A stretch of DNA of 64,000 bases from Planctomycetota bacterium. Its GTDB lineage: Bacteria > Planctomycetota > Planctomycetia > Pirellulales > Pirellulaceae. The stretch is from positions 54,226-118,225 of the forward strand of contig JACNKX010000119.1 of NCBI GenBank assembly GCA_014381825.1, in the 5' to 3' direction. Positions 28,675 to 38,378 of this stretch are shown piece by piece (positions within the stretch are counted from its first letter, which is position 1; each line of letters opens with the position of its first letter). Made by a program: the position numbers and the translations under genes. Below the pieces are notes generated by a model. The model had not been told where the DNA came from. It ran no database searches and was given only the letters and a program-made list of their open reading frames with translations.

Positions 28675-29721
28675 CTATGAACTGCGTGAACTTAAACGGC
28701 TCGTGATCTCTGGCCCCAACTGGTCCAACGGCAGTACGTCTTCCGCCAGGCCAGCTCGCGCAACGTGTCCGGCCATTCCCCAAACAACGCTGGAGGCTTC
28801 ATCCTGGACGAGGATCGTTCCACCTTGTTCCTTAATCGCACGACAACCAGCGAGGCCGTCTTTCCCCATTCCTGTTAACACAACCGCCAGTATTCGTGAG
28901 CCATAGATTTCGGTCGCCGAGCGGAATAGAACGTCTGCCGATGGGCAACAGGAGTTTTCTGCCGGGGCGTGATTCAGTTGAACGCGAATTTCGTTCGTCG
29001 CTTGTGCCACGACCATGTGGCACCCGCCTCGTGCGATCCAGACCTGCGCCGAGGCAATCGCCTGATCTTCCTCAGCTTCGCGGACGTTCAATTCCGTTTT
29101 GGTGCAGAGACGTTCAGCGAATGTGGCGGTGAAGTTGGGAGGCATATGCTGGACGACAAGCACGGGCGTAGTGATTCTCTTCGGCAGCGAGGACAACAGC
29201 GGGGCGAGTGCCATCGGGCCACCCGTCGAAGCCGCGATGACGACGACCTCCGGGACGGCCGACTTCCTCTGCGGCACAAGGCCCGAGCGAGATGTTTCGG
29301 CAGACGGCGACTCGCGTCGTGGAGTTGCCAATGCCTTGATCTTGGGAATTAGTTCCTGTTCGATCGTACGTTCGACTTCGTCTACGGCTTCCGGCTTCGG
29401 AACGTAATCGTTCGCGCCTAACAAGAGCGCGTCGATCGTGGCCTCGACACCGCGCTGCGTCAGTCGGCTGAACATGATGACTGGCAAGCGAGGATGCGAC
29501 TGACGCAGAGCCGCCAGCGCCGTGAGCCCATCCATCACGGGCATCTCCACGTCCAGCAGCACAAAATCGGGCCGGAGTTCGTCGAGCTTATCTAACGCCT
29601 CTCGCCCATTGACGGCCGTGCCCGCGATTTCCAATTGAGGATCCCGAGCCAGAATTTGAGAAAGAATCAGCCGAATTGTCGACGAGTCATCAACAAGTAG
29701 TATGCGGATTCTAGAGGCCAT
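28675..29721 (-). CDS. cheB: chemotaxis response regulator / glutamate methylesterase CheB
   Basis: 348 residues. The receiver domain is about 4-120: acidic pair in ILLVDDSS, phospho-accepting Asp in FVLLDVEMPVMDG, Lys in DYVPKPEA. A linker follows, then the methylesterase domain (about 155-345) with the catalytic Ser in VIAASTGGPMAL, His in VVQHMPPNF and Asp in VLTGMGKDGLAG. Phosphorylation by CheA would activate demethylation or deamidation of the two receptors in this operon. It overlaps the cheW stop by one base and is followed closely by cheR. Apart from the receiver in the kinase at 36519, this is the only complete receiver in the operon. Confidence 0.96.
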   Translation of the reverse strand: MASRIRILLVDDSSTIRLILSQILARDPQLEIAGTAVNGREALDKLDELRPDFVLLDVEMPVMDGLTALAALRQSHPRLPVIMFSRLTQRGVEATIDALLLGANDYVPKPEAVDEVERTIEQELIPKIKALATPRRESPSAETSRSGLVPQRKSAVPEVVVIAASTGGPMALAPLLSSLPKRITTPVLVVQHMPPNFTATFAERLCTKTELNVREAEEDQAIASAQVWIARGGCHMVVAQATNEIRVQLNHAPAENSCCPSADVLFRSATEIYGSRILAVVLTGMGKDGLAGCRAIKEQGGTILVQDEASSVVWGMAGHVARAGLAEDVLPLDQLGPEITSRLSSRSS

Positions 29722-30176
29722 TAATCGAGAGTCGTTTCGTGAAGACTGGACACGTGTTCCACGATTCGATCAGTTTCCAGAATCAGCAGCAAGCGGTCGG
29801 CCAGCTTATACCCGCCGAGAATCAGTTCCGCAGCCGCCTGATCCGCGTTTTCGGGAAGCGTCTCAAGACGATCCACATCGACATCCAAGACCTCGCCCAA
29901 GCGGTCAACCAAAAAGCTTACACGCTCGGCGCCGTAACGCACAATGAGGTTGACGGACCGAGCCACGGGAGTCGAATCGGCTAAGTGCAACACGGCTCGC
30001 AAGTCGACGGCGGTTACGATCTGGCCCCGTAAGTTAATCAGTCCTCGCACGAAGTGACCGGCGAGCGGGACAGGAGTCAGTGGTTGTGGCGGAAGGATCT
30101 CCTGGACATGACAGACGTCGATCCCACACAACAAGTCGCCCAGGTAGAACGTGCACAGTTGTTGCCGCTCGTTCAT
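29721..30176 (-). CDS. cheW: chemotaxis coupling protein CheW
   Basis: 151 residues covering a single CheW SH3-like domain: [21 protein letters not shown], the conserved [20 protein letters not shown], and [20 protein letters not shown]. It connects receptor tips with the P5 domain of CheA in a sensory array. Its start overlaps the end of the haem receptor gene by four bases and its stop overlaps cheB by one, showing tight translational coupling. The operon therefore encodes one CheW plus two CheW-like domains within CheA. Confidence 0.95.
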   Translation of the reverse strand: MNERQQLCTFYLGDLLCGIDVCHVQEILPPQPLTPVPLAGHFVRGLINLRGQIVTAVDLRAVLHLADSTPVARSVNLIVRYGAERVSFLVDRLGEVLDVDVDRLETLPENADQAAAELILGGYKLADRLLLILETDRIVEHVSSLHETTLD

Positions 30177-31756
30177 TGAACGCCCCGTAACCGATCCACG
30201 AGATCCTTTAGATGCGCCGCCATTTCGTTCGCTTGATGAGCCGATCGCTGAGTTGTCGCAGCTCCCTCGGCGGTCTGCTTCGCGGCGTCCGCGACGGCGG
30301 CGATGTTCTGTGCGATATCGGCGCTGCCTCGTGCAGCTTCCGATACGTTTTGGGTGATCTCGCGAGTTGTGACACTTTGCTGTTCGACGGAACTGGCGAT
30401 GGAGTTCTGGTAGTCGTGAATTTTCATGATAATCTCGTTGATCACTTCCATCGCCTGAACCGCGCCCTGGGTCTCCTGCTGAATTGCCGCGATCTTGCGG
30501 CTGATGTCCTCGGTCGCGTTGGCTGTTTCTTCCGACAACTCTTTCACCGCATTGGCAACGACGGCGAATCCTTTCCCTGCATCGCCGGCGCGCGCCGCTT
30601 CGATCGTCGCGTTCAGCGCCAGCATGTGCGTTTGCTCAGCAATCGACGTGATGACCTTGATCACTTCGCCAATTTCGCCGCTGCTGGCTTCCAGCGTATC
30701 GATCTTCTGGCGCGTTGTGTTGGTGACTTGCACGGCTTCGTTCGCGACCGTGGCCGCATCACTGGCGCTGCCAGCTATTTCGCGAATGCTGATACCGATA
30801 TCTTTAACACCACTGGAAGCCGTTTGCGCGTTCGCGCTCACTTGCCCTGCCGCCGCCGAGACCATCGCGGCCTGGCTTGTTGTTTCCTCGGCGGTCGCTC
30901 CCATCTGCTCGCTAATCGACATGAGTTCATCGGACGACGTGGCCAGCGTATCGGTTGTAGTGGCTACGTTGGCGATCAAGTGTGCCATTTGAGTCTTGCC
31001 GCGGGTGAGGAGGCCGATGACTAACGCGAGTCCACCAGCGCCGAGAATCAAGTAATTCATCATCGACTGACGAAAGTTCGCCAGTTGCTGTTCAGCGATC
31101 CCATCTAATGGGAGTGTCACCTCCAAGACGCCGCGCACATCACCCACCTTCCAATCGTTTTTCGGAGTGTCGATATGTGTGTTGTGGCACTCGATGCACG
31201 CCTGACGCATCACGTCGGCCGTTGCGTAGCGTAACGACTGACGACCGTTGAGCGATTCCAACTGCACGAAGGGCTCGTCGGGATTCGTCGTCAGCGCGTC
31301 CCAGGCGTCCTGGGCAAACTCATCGCGCAAACCACCTGCGTCGACTCGCCACGGAAACGGGTACTTGCTGTACAGATCCGCCTGCACGCCGGAACCAGCT
31401 TGCCCGATGCTGCCGGCCAACATTTTCGTCAATGTCGCTGGCAACGGAATCGCCCCTTCTTTCTCGCCATAGTCGTGTGTCACTTCCATACCATGAGCTT
31501 TCGCCCGATTGACCACTTCGGAAGTGTAGAGGCTGCGAAACTCTTTCAGCGCCTCGGAGTAAGCTTTTGCGTCCTGATGGGCGATGGTCTCGACGAACTC
31601 GGATTGCGCGTTCCACTGTCGCCAAAGCAAGAAGGCAATCGCGACAACCGTCATCAGGACCAGCAAGTGGACGATCGGATCGCGCACCATCGTGGCGAAG
31701 AACTCGGCAGGCCCCGACCGCTCGGACGTGGCTGAACTCAACGTGTGACTACTCAT
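30173..31756 (-). CDS. methyl-accepting chemotaxis protein with DUF3365 haem-binding sensor
   Basis: 527 residues. TM1 is about 29-46 ([17 protein letters not shown]) and TM2 about 235-251. Between them is a periplasmic sensor of the DUF3365/Tll0287-like type with a c-type haem motif C187-x-x-C190-H191 ([14 protein letters not shown]). After TM2 comes a long coiled signalling domain whose tip is [20 protein letters not shown] and [17 protein letters not shown] (about 368-410). It should sense a redox or small-molecule ligand through covalently attached haem and signal to CheA via CheW. Haem attachment requires a cytochrome c maturation system not present in the window. It overlaps the ammonium-transporter receptor gene by four bases. 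Confidence 0.93.
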   Translation of the reverse strand: MSSHTLSSATSERSGPAEFFATMVRDPIVHLLVLMTVVAIAFLLWRQWNAQSEFVETIAHQDAKAYSEALKEFRSLYTSEVVNRAKAHGMEVTHDYGEKEGAIPLPATLTKMLAGSIGQAGSGVQADLYSKYPFPWRVDAGGLRDEFAQDAWDALTTNPDEPFVQLESLNGRQSLRYATADVMRQACIECHNTHIDTPKNDWKVGDVRGVLEVTLPLDGIAEQQLANFRQSMMNYLILGAGGLALVIGLLTRGKTQMAHLIANVATTTDTLATSSDELMSISEQMGATAEETTSQAAMVSAAAGQVSANAQTASSGVKDIGISIREIAGSASDAATVANEAVQVTNTTRQKIDTLEASSGEIGEVIKVITSIAEQTHMLALNATIEAARAGDAGKGFAVVANAVKELSEETANATEDISRKIAAIQQETQGAVQAMEVINEIIMKIHDYQNSIASSVEQQSVTTREITQNVSEAARGSADIAQNIAAVADAAKQTAEGAATTQRSAHQANEMAAHLKDLVDRLRGVQ

Positions 31757-33804
31757 GAATCCACCTGAAAGCGTTTGGCAAGTTTCTCGAGACCGGCGAT
31801 GACGTTTCCGTCTGCCGGTTGTGGTGTTGAAATTAATGTTTCGCGAGCGGTTCGCGCCGCTGCGATGATCTCGCGAGCTGTTTCCACGCTCCCTTGAGCC
31901 GCACGTGCGACGGCAGCGCTGATCCCGGTCGTTGCAGCCGATCGCTGCTCGACAGAGCAGCGATAATCGTCGATTTTCACGACGATTCCGCCAATGCGAT
32001 CGATCGCTTCGACGGCGTTTTGCGTATCTTGCTGAATGGCCTCGATCTTCAGCCGGATGTCTTCTGTGGCTTGAGCCGTCTTCTTCGATAGATCCTTTAC
32101 TGCATTAGCAACAACAGCGAAGCCGTGCCCCGCCTCGCCCGCGCGAGCCGCTTCGATAGTCGCATTCAATGCGAGCAAGTTCGTCTGCTTCGCGATGGAC
32201 GTGATGACTTTTGTGATGTTGCTAATCTCGGCGCTGCTCGCTCCGAGCTTGCTGACCGTCGCGTTTGTTTCCTGCGCGACATCGACCGCTTCTTGCGCGA
32301 CGAGAGCTACGTCGGTGGCACTTCCCGCGATCTCCTCGATGCTGAATCGCAGTTTTTCAACCCCTTGAGCCACGGTCTGCGCGTTGTCGTCGACTTGCCG
32401 CGAGAACGTAATGATCGCGTCGCTGGCGCGTCCGACGACAAGTTCGGATTCCTGCTGAGCCTGTTGCAATTTATCCAACACTCCGTTGTAACGCTCCGCG
32501 ATCTGGCCCACTTCCGTAAAGGGTTCAACTGGCGCTCGCAAGCTTAGGTCGCCCGTTCTGGCCTGCTGATCCATCGCGGTGAACAAATCGAGCAGTTCCG
32601 TCGTTGCTCCATGTTCGGCGACGTTCAAGCCGATAAGTTCGTCTTCGGGCGACACACGTAGCGAAACGTGTGGCGCGATAAGCTTCAGCGCAAGATAAGC
32701 AGTACCAAACGACCAGACAAAACAGACCACGCACCCCAGCAGCTGCACACCGCACTGGGCACCCCAGCTGAGTCCCGTTCCGAGCGACTCCGTTTTGCCA
32801 AAGATGGCGACGGCCAAGGTTCCCCAGACGCCTGCCGCTGCGTGGACCGGGACGGCGCCGACAACATCGTCAATTCGATTTCGTTCCAGCAGTACTTCAG
32901 CAAAACTCATCACGATGGCACCTACGGCACCTATACACACTGCCGACGGAGCGTTGACGACGTTGCAACTCGCCGTGATCGCGACTAAACCTGCCAAAGC
33001 TCCATTGATCGAAGCAGTTACTTCTGCACGTCCTTGCCTTATCCAGGCAACAAATGTCGCGGTGATTATTCCCGCGACGCCAGCAAGCAATGTGTTGACG
33101 ATGATGCCTGGGACACGATCGTTCATCTCCAGCATGCTGCCGCCGTTGAAACCGAACCAGCCGAACCACAGGAGCAACGTGCCGAGGATCGCCAGGGGAA
33201 GGTTGCCACCTTGGATCTTCGCGGGAGGCCCGTCGACCGGGAAACGACCAGTTCGCGGGCCGATCACGAGGATTACCGCCAGCGCGACCCATCCGCCTGT
33301 ACAATGCACGACCGATGAACCGGCAAAGTCGCGGAAGCCCAGCTGTCCGAGCCAACCAACGTAGTTTCCCTCCAACGCACCGGCCCATGCCCAATGACCA
33401 TACATCGGATAAATCAATCCGGACAAGATGGCTGCGAACACCATATAGCCTCGAAACTTCATGCGTTCGGCGACCGCTCCGGAAACGATTGTCGTTGACG
33501 TACCTACGAACATCGCCTGGAACAAAAAGAACGTCGCGAGCCATGCTCCGTTTTCGCTGACTGCGGCAAAGAAATGCGAGGACCCGAACACGCCACCCTC
33601 GCTGTGACCAAACATCAACGCAAAGCCGATTCCCCAGAACAGGAGTACGGAGATTCCGAAATCCATAATGTTCTTGATGGCAACGTTGATGCTGTTCTTA
33701 GTGCGCGTCAGGCCGGACTCCAGGCACATAAAGCCGGCTTGCATTAAGAATACAAAGCCTGCACTCACGAGGACCCAGGCGATATCAAGAGGCGTTTTGT
33801 CCAT
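31753..33804 (-). CDS. ammonium transporter-chemoreceptor fusion (Amt-MCP)
   Basis: 683 residues. Residues 1-385 are a full Amt/Mep/Rh ammonium channel with about eleven membrane helices. The channel landmarks are D159 with H167 ([15 protein letters not shown]) and H321 ([15 protein letters not shown]), corresponding to the twin histidines of E. coli AmtB. After [20 protein letters not shown] there is a HAMP-like segment (about 400-450). A methyl-accepting signalling domain follows, with tip [20 protein letters not shown] and [16 protein letters not shown] (about 533-576), ending at 683. It would couple ammonium binding or transport to CheA activity. The reading frame is continuous, and both halves keep key residues. 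Whether it still transports cannot be told from sequence. Confidence 0.95.
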   Translation of the reverse strand: MDKTPLDIAWVLVSAGFVFLMQAGFMCLESGLTRTKNSINVAIKNIMDFGISVLLFWGIGFALMFGHSEGGVFGSSHFFAAVSENGAWLATFFLFQAMFVGTSTTIVSGAVAERMKFRGYMVFAAILSGLIYPMYGHWAWAGALEGNYVGWLGQLGFRDFAGSSVVHCTGGWVALAVILVIGPRTGRFPVDGPPAKIQGGNLPLAILGTLLLWFGWFGFNGGSMLEMNDRVPGIIVNTLLAGVAGIITATFVAWIRQGRAEVTASINGALAGLVAITASCNVVNAPSAVCIGAVGAIVMSFAEVLLERNRIDDVVGAVPVHAAAGVWGTLAVAIFGKTESLGTGLSWGAQCGVQLLGCVVCFVWSFGTAYLALKLIAPHVSLRVSPEDELIGLNVAEHGATTELLDLFTAMDQQARTGDLSLRAPVEPFTEVGQIAERYNGVLDKLQQAQQESELVVGRASDAIITFSRQVDDNAQTVAQGVEKLRFSIEEIAGSATDVALVAQEAVDVAQETNATVSKLGASSAEISNITKVITSIAKQTNLLALNATIEAARAGEAGHGFAVVANAVKDLSKKTAQATEDIRLKIEAIQQDTQNAVEAIDRIGGIVVKIDDYRCSVEQRSAATTGISAAVARAAQGSVETAREIIAAARTARETLISTPQPADGNVIAGLEKLAKRFQVDS

Positions 33805-33879
33805 GGTGCTTATCTCGTACTAGTTTCATTCCTGAGCCGGGTATGTCAGGTCGGATGCCTGTCTTTAAAACTGGTCCGC

Positions 33880-36246
33880 TCAGTCGGGAGTCGTTGCGGC
33901 TCCGAAGAAGGTGGGGGCAGCGGTCCTAATCAATCCGGGAAGATCCAAGACGTCGGTTACGTGTCCATGAATTACCGCTACGCCAGAAACGTTATGTTGA
34001 TTCGCCGAATGCTCCATCTCAGATGGCTGCTCGACGATGTCGAGTACTCGGTCAACGATAAAGCCGACACTTCCGCGCTCTTCCGTATGAACGACGACCG
34101 GCAACTGCACCCGCTCGGACGAATCGACCGGTTCACCGAAGACATCTCGCAATCGCACTAAAGTCAATAAGCCGCTGCGGCATTGCATCACTTCGCTACT
34201 GCCAGATCGTTCGATTGCCAGGGGCGACACTTGTTCCAAGCGAGTCACTTCCGGAAGTGCAATGCCAACGCGACGGTCACCGACTTCGCAGACCAACAAC
34301 GGCCTTTCCGCGCTGACTTCTCCCGATTGCGTTAGGGAAGTTGGTACGTCTCGTTCCTTGAGTTGCGAGAACAACCCGACACGTCGAGCCAGCCCCAACG
34401 CATCGAGAATCAACGCGACTTCACCATTACCCATAATTGTCGCGCCAGCATACGCCGAAACTGTCTCCAACATCCCGCTCATTGGCTTGACGACGATTTC
34501 TTCCGTATTGCTGATCTCGTCGACGATGATCGCTAAGCGGCGCGTGCCGGCTTGCAGAATTAGGATGTTCGTTTCCGTGTCCTCGCCGGCGGGGACGGAT
34601 CGCTCGCCGGTGTCAAGGATTTCGCTAAGCCACGCCAGCGGCAGCAACTCGCCGCGCAAACGCAGCACGGGTGTGTTGTGGAATCGCTCGATCATACGAT
34701 TCGGCTCGTCGCCTTCCAAAGAGAGCAGTTCGGTCACGTTGACCTGCGGGATCGCGTAGCGCTGTTGCCTGTCGTGAATGATCATCGCGGGGATGATGGC
34801 CAAGGTCAGCGGAACGCGAATCCGTATCGTTGTCCCCTGTTGCGGATAGCTTTCGATATCGACGGTGCCACCGATGTGCTCGATGTTCGTGCGGACGACA
34901 TCCATGCCAACTCCGCGTCCCGACAAGCTTGTGATTTCGTCCGCCGTCGAGAACCCCGGGGCGAAAATAATCCGCAGGATCTCCTGGTGACTCAATCGCG
35001 CCACCTGGTCGATGGTTAACAAACCGCGATCCACGGCCTTACGTTTGATGCTCTCGACATTCAGGCCCGCGCCGTCATCCTCAATCTCGACGTTAACGTG
35101 ACCACCTTGATGATAGGCACGCAGCGACAGTTGACCTTGCTCCGACTTGCCTTGCTCCAAACGGTCCAACGGCATTTCGATGCCATGATCGATCGCATTC
35201 CGCACCAGATGAACAAGCGGGTCGGCGAGAGCTTCGAGCAATGTCTTATCGAGTTCGGTCTCGGCTCCTTCTATCTTGAGCATCACTTTCTTCTCGCAAC
35301 GCCGAGCGACATCACGCACCAGTCGCGGATACTTTTGCCAGACGCTGCCGATCTGTTGCATCCGAGTCTTCATGATTCCTTCCTGAAGCTCGGTCGTTAG
35401 TTGATTCAGCTGCTGAGTCGTCTGCGCCAACTCCGGGACATCGCGCAACGAGGTGATCTGCACAATTCGATTGCGGGCCAGCACCAACTCGCCGACGAGA
35501 TTCATCAATTGGTCCAGCAGCGACACATCCACGCGTATGATGCTCGAAGGCGCGCCAAGCCTGCTGGAATCACGGCTCGCTCTCAATTTACTGGGTTTCG
35601 CCGTGGCGTCGGCTTCAGGCTGAGGCGTGACAGCCTGAGATGAGTCCGGCGTGGAAGGAGTCGACGAAACAGAGTCGCTCTCTTGAATCAGCGAACTATC
35701 GTATTCTCCCGTCACGGCCAGCCGTGAATCGAGCGACTGAGTCTCGGAGTAGTCGACTTCGAGATTATGTTGACTTGCTTTCGGCGCGACTTCGTCAACC
35801 GAGAGCGTCTCGTTCAAACGCGCCGTCTGACTGCTAAGCTTAGGATCGGAAACGTCTTCGGAGGAAACAGCAAGTAGCTGAAGCAAATCCAACAAGTTTC
35901 GATGATCTGTTGTGGCTTCGCGGCCTGTTTCTTGGATCGGCTTGAGCACGCCGCGAATTGCATCTAACAGCTGCAACAGGCTATCCGTGATCGCTTCGTT
36001 CAATACCAGTTCGCCGGAACGCATCCGCCCGAGTAACGTCTCGCCGGCGTGTGCCAACTCGCCCAACACGTCGAATCCGAGGAAGCCCGAACTCCCTTTG
36101 ATCGTATGCAACGTCCGAAAGATGCGATCGAGTCGCACCGTATCGCGCGGATTCACTTCCAACGACACGAGGTCGCTGTCAAGTTGATCTAGTCCTTCCC
36201 TGCATTCAACCAGAAACTCCTTTATAAACTCATCGCGATCGGCCAT
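33880..36246 (-). CDS. cheA: chemotaxis histidine kinase CheA with two CheW-like domains
   Basis: 788 residues. The P1 Hpt domain holds the phospho-accepting H47 (LHTIKGSSGFLGF). A long low-complexity linker (about 130-235) takes the place of a clear P2. P3 dimerisation is about 236-300, and the P4 kinase is about 300-480 with N350 (LVRNAIDHG), DDGAG 390-394 and GRGVGMD 443-449. P5 spans about 485-625, and an extra CheW-like domain spans about 648-775 (VGDRRVGIALPEVTRLEQ). The duplicate CheW domain is uncommon. The missing P2 suggests that response regulators may dock differently. CheA phosphorylates CheB and, by inference, the receiver on the kinase encoded upstream (36519-38348). Confidence 0.95.
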   Translation of the reverse strand: MADRDEFIKEFLVECREGLDQLDSDLVSLEVNPRDTVRLDRIFRTLHTIKGSSGFLGFDVLGELAHAGETLLGRMRSGELVLNEAITDSLLQLLDAIRGVLKPIQETGREATTDHRNLLDLLQLLAVSSEDVSDPKLSSQTARLNETLSVDEVAPKASQHNLEVDYSETQSLDSRLAVTGEYDSSLIQESDSVSSTPSTPDSSQAVTPQPEADATAKPSKLRASRDSSRLGAPSSIIRVDVSLLDQLMNLVGELVLARNRIVQITSLRDVPELAQTTQQLNQLTTELQEGIMKTRMQQIGSVWQKYPRLVRDVARRCEKKVMLKIEGAETELDKTLLEALADPLVHLVRNAIDHGIEMPLDRLEQGKSEQGQLSLRAYHQGGHVNVEIEDDGAGLNVESIKRKAVDRGLLTIDQVARLSHQEILRIIFAPGFSTADEITSLSGRGVGMDVVRTNIEHIGGTVDIESYPQQGTTIRIRVPLTLAIIPAMIIHDRQQRYAIPQVNVTELLSLEGDEPNRMIERFHNTPVLRLRGELLPLAWLSEILDTGERSVPAGEDTETNILILQAGTRRLAIIVDEISNTEEIVVKPMSGMLETVSAYAGATIMGNGEVALILDALGLARRVGLFSQLKERDVPTSLTQSGEVSAERPLLVCEVGDRRVGIALPEVTRLEQVSPLAIERSGSSEVMQCRSGLLTLVRLRDVFGEPVDSSERVQLPVVVHTEERGSVGFIVDRVLDIVEQPSEMEHSANQHNVSGVAVIHGHVTDVLDLPGLIRTAAPTFFGAATTPD

Positions 36247-36518
36247 GGGCTAATTAGAGTGGTGGTGGGTGTTGCAAAGTCGGGGGAAGATCATCACGCC
36301 ACGAGATTTCGACCTTTCGTTCACGGTGCAGTGGCAAAGGTCGATTGTTGGCAGGGTGGATTCACTCTGCATCATAACTACGGTAAATGGCGATTGCCAA
36401 GATTTCCAGCCGGAACACCGTTTGGCGTGTCTCCGGCTTAGGAACGGTTCGTAGATTGAACCTGGGATCATGGCAACGCGACGTGCAAGCGAGGCGAAAG
36501 CAGGACACCGCCACCGAA

Positions 36519-38348
36519 CTACAGAAACAGCCGCACGATGATGTTGCGGACCAACTCTGGATCGAAGCTCTTGTTGCAAATCGCCGAGACGCCAAGCTGA
36601 TAGATTTCGGCCAGCTTCAGCGGGTCAAATTCGGTCGTCACCATGATGATTGGAACGTCCGGCTGTGAGCTTTCGCTCCGGATATAGGCCAATAACTCGT
36701 TACCGTTCATTTTCGGCATGTTGTAATCGGTGACCACGAGATCGAACGTCTGGTTTTCAAGTTCTGTAATTGCGTCGGTACCATCCGTCACGCAAGTGAA
36801 CTGTGCAAAGCCCAAGTCCGTCAGCACCTGCTGAATTCGCCTCCGCGCGACGCTACTGTCATCGACCACCAGCACCCGCAACTCACTCAGGCCGACCATA
36901 TCGTCGTGCCGTGCCTCTTGATCGAGTAGCCTCGTAATCGCTTCTTGTAACTGCACCGCGTTAAAGGGCTTTTGCAAAGCCCCCACACCAGCTAGGCGGC
37001 GAAGGACACGCAAGACTCCTTCCGAAAGTTGGCCCGAAGTCATTAGCAGCACTGCGACGCGAGACCAACGCAGCTCGCTCCTAATGCGTTCCGCCAACTC
37101 GACGCCAGTCATGTCCGGCAGTTGCATGCTCGTCATGACGATACTGGCCCGCGTAGCGGCTAGGCTTTCCAACGTCTCTTCGCCCGTGTGACACAAAACT
37201 ACATCGTCGATTTGCAACTCGTTCACGACTCGCCGAATCATGCCCGCCTGCATCTTCGAGCTCTCGACGAGCAACACACTCGTCTCAGTCGGATTCCATG
37301 TCGTAGTTTCCGCGTCGGCTTCGACAGCGTCGATGCTTCGCAGCGATGCAACGACGTCTTCCATGGACTGGAAGCGATCGTCTGGCAACTTGGCAACCAT
37401 TCGCTGAAAAATCGCGTTTAATTCTGAAGGCACATCGTCTCGCAACTCACAGAGCGATTCCGGCGTCTGCTCGCGATGGGCCAGCACTCGCGCGACCATC
37501 GTTCCACCGCTGAAGACGGGGCGTGCCGCCAACAAGAAGAACAGCGTACAACCGAGGCTATAGATATCCGCGCGGTGGTCGACCAGATGCGTCTCGTGCG
37601 ATTGCTCGGGAGGCATGAAGTCAACGGTGCCAGCGACCGTACCTGCCTGAGTCAGCGCAGCTTGTTTTTCCGCAGCGGCTGCATTTTGCGTAACACTCGC
37701 CAGCCCGAGGTCCGCCACTTTGACAACCCCATTCACATCTCGCATCAAGTTGGCTGGCTTGATGTCACGGTGAACGATCCCTTGCGAATGGGCATAGCCG
37801 AGCGCCATGGCAGCTTGGCGAATCGTGGCAATCGTCTCCGCGACGGACAACGGCCCAGCTTTATCAAGGATCTCTTCAAAGTTCGCACCCTCGATATACT
37901 CCATCACCAGGAACTCGCCGAGTTCACACTCGTCCGCATCATAGGCGGCAACGACATGCGGATGATTCAGCCGAGCCGCTGCTTGAATCTCGCGGCGAAA
38001 GCGCTCGACAAAAACGCTGGACGAGCAATCCTTCCTGATCACTTTGACCGCGACGACTCGCTCCATCTTGCGATGCAAGGCCTTATAGACGGTACCCATG
38101 CCGCCTTCGCCGACGCGATTCAGAATCAGATAGTTTCCGAGCAGCAGGTGCGAGCCGAGACCTTGCGCAACTCGTTTCGCTTGAAACGCAGTTAGCTTTC
38201 CTTCGGCCTTGAGATGTGCCAGCAACCGCATCCCACTCAGCGGCTTGCCCGACCGCTCAATGTTTTTGCGCGCATCGGAGATCTCGGTGTCGGTCAGCAA
38301 ACCGATCCGCAGCAGAGAGTCGGCCACTTGCTCCAGCACAACTTCCAC
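36519..38348 (-). CDS. Ser/Thr kinase with pseudo-receiver and receiver domains
   Basis: 609 residues. An N-terminal 65-residue planctomycete module (LLTDTEISDARKNI...LTAFQAKRV) is followed by a Hanks kinase at about 72-340: glycine loop GEGGMGTVYKA, K102, H193-R194-D195 and a DLG in place of DFG. Receiver 1 (about 357-475) has S407 where the phospho-accepting Asp should be (VMTSMQLPDMTG) and E362 in the acidic pair, so it is probably not phosphorylated. Receiver 2 (about 489-609) is complete: VVDDSS, D541, T571 and K593. With no cheY in the operon, receiver 2 is the best candidate for CheA's output. That would couple chemosensing to Ser/Thr phosphorylation. It is cytoplasmic, with no membrane segment. 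Confidence 0.93.
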   Translation of the reverse strand: MEVVLEQVADSLLRIGLLTDTEISDARKNIERSGKPLSGMRLLAHLKAEGKLTAFQAKRVAQGLGSHLLLGNYLILNRVGEGGMGTVYKALHRKMERVVAVKVIRKDCSSSVFVERFRREIQAAARLNHPHVVAAYDADECELGEFLVMEYIEGANFEEILDKAGPLSVAETIATIRQAAMALGYAHSQGIVHRDIKPANLMRDVNGVVKVADLGLASVTQNAAAAEKQAALTQAGTVAGTVDFMPPEQSHETHLVDHRADIYSLGCTLFFLLAARPVFSGGTMVARVLAHREQTPESLCELRDDVPSELNAIFQRMVAKLPDDRFQSMEDVVASLRSIDAVEADAETTTWNPTETSVLLVESSKMQAGMIRRVVNELQIDDVVLCHTGEETLESLAATRASIVMTSMQLPDMTGVELAERIRSELRWSRVAVLLMTSGQLSEGVLRVLRRLAGVGALQKPFNAVQLQEAITRLLDQEARHDDMVGLSELRVLVVDDSSVARRRIQQVLTDLGFAQFTCVTDGTDAITELENQTFDLVVTDYNMPKMNGNELLAYIRSESSQPDVPIIMVTTEFDPLKLAEIYQLGVSAICNKSFDPELVRNIIVRLFL

Positions 38349-38378
38349 AAAAATGAATCTCTCTTTGGCTGGCCGGAA

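Noticed and set aside
30212..31024. Long plus-strand open frame opposite the haem chemoreceptor gene
   Set aside because: The minus-strand frame encodes a complete chemoreceptor signalling domain; the opposite frame has no domain, no ribosome site and arises from codon bias.
37476..38195. Plus-strand open frame of 239 codons opposite the kinase-receiver gene
   Set aside because: It lies entirely on the antisense strand of a conserved kinase domain and shows no recognisable motif.
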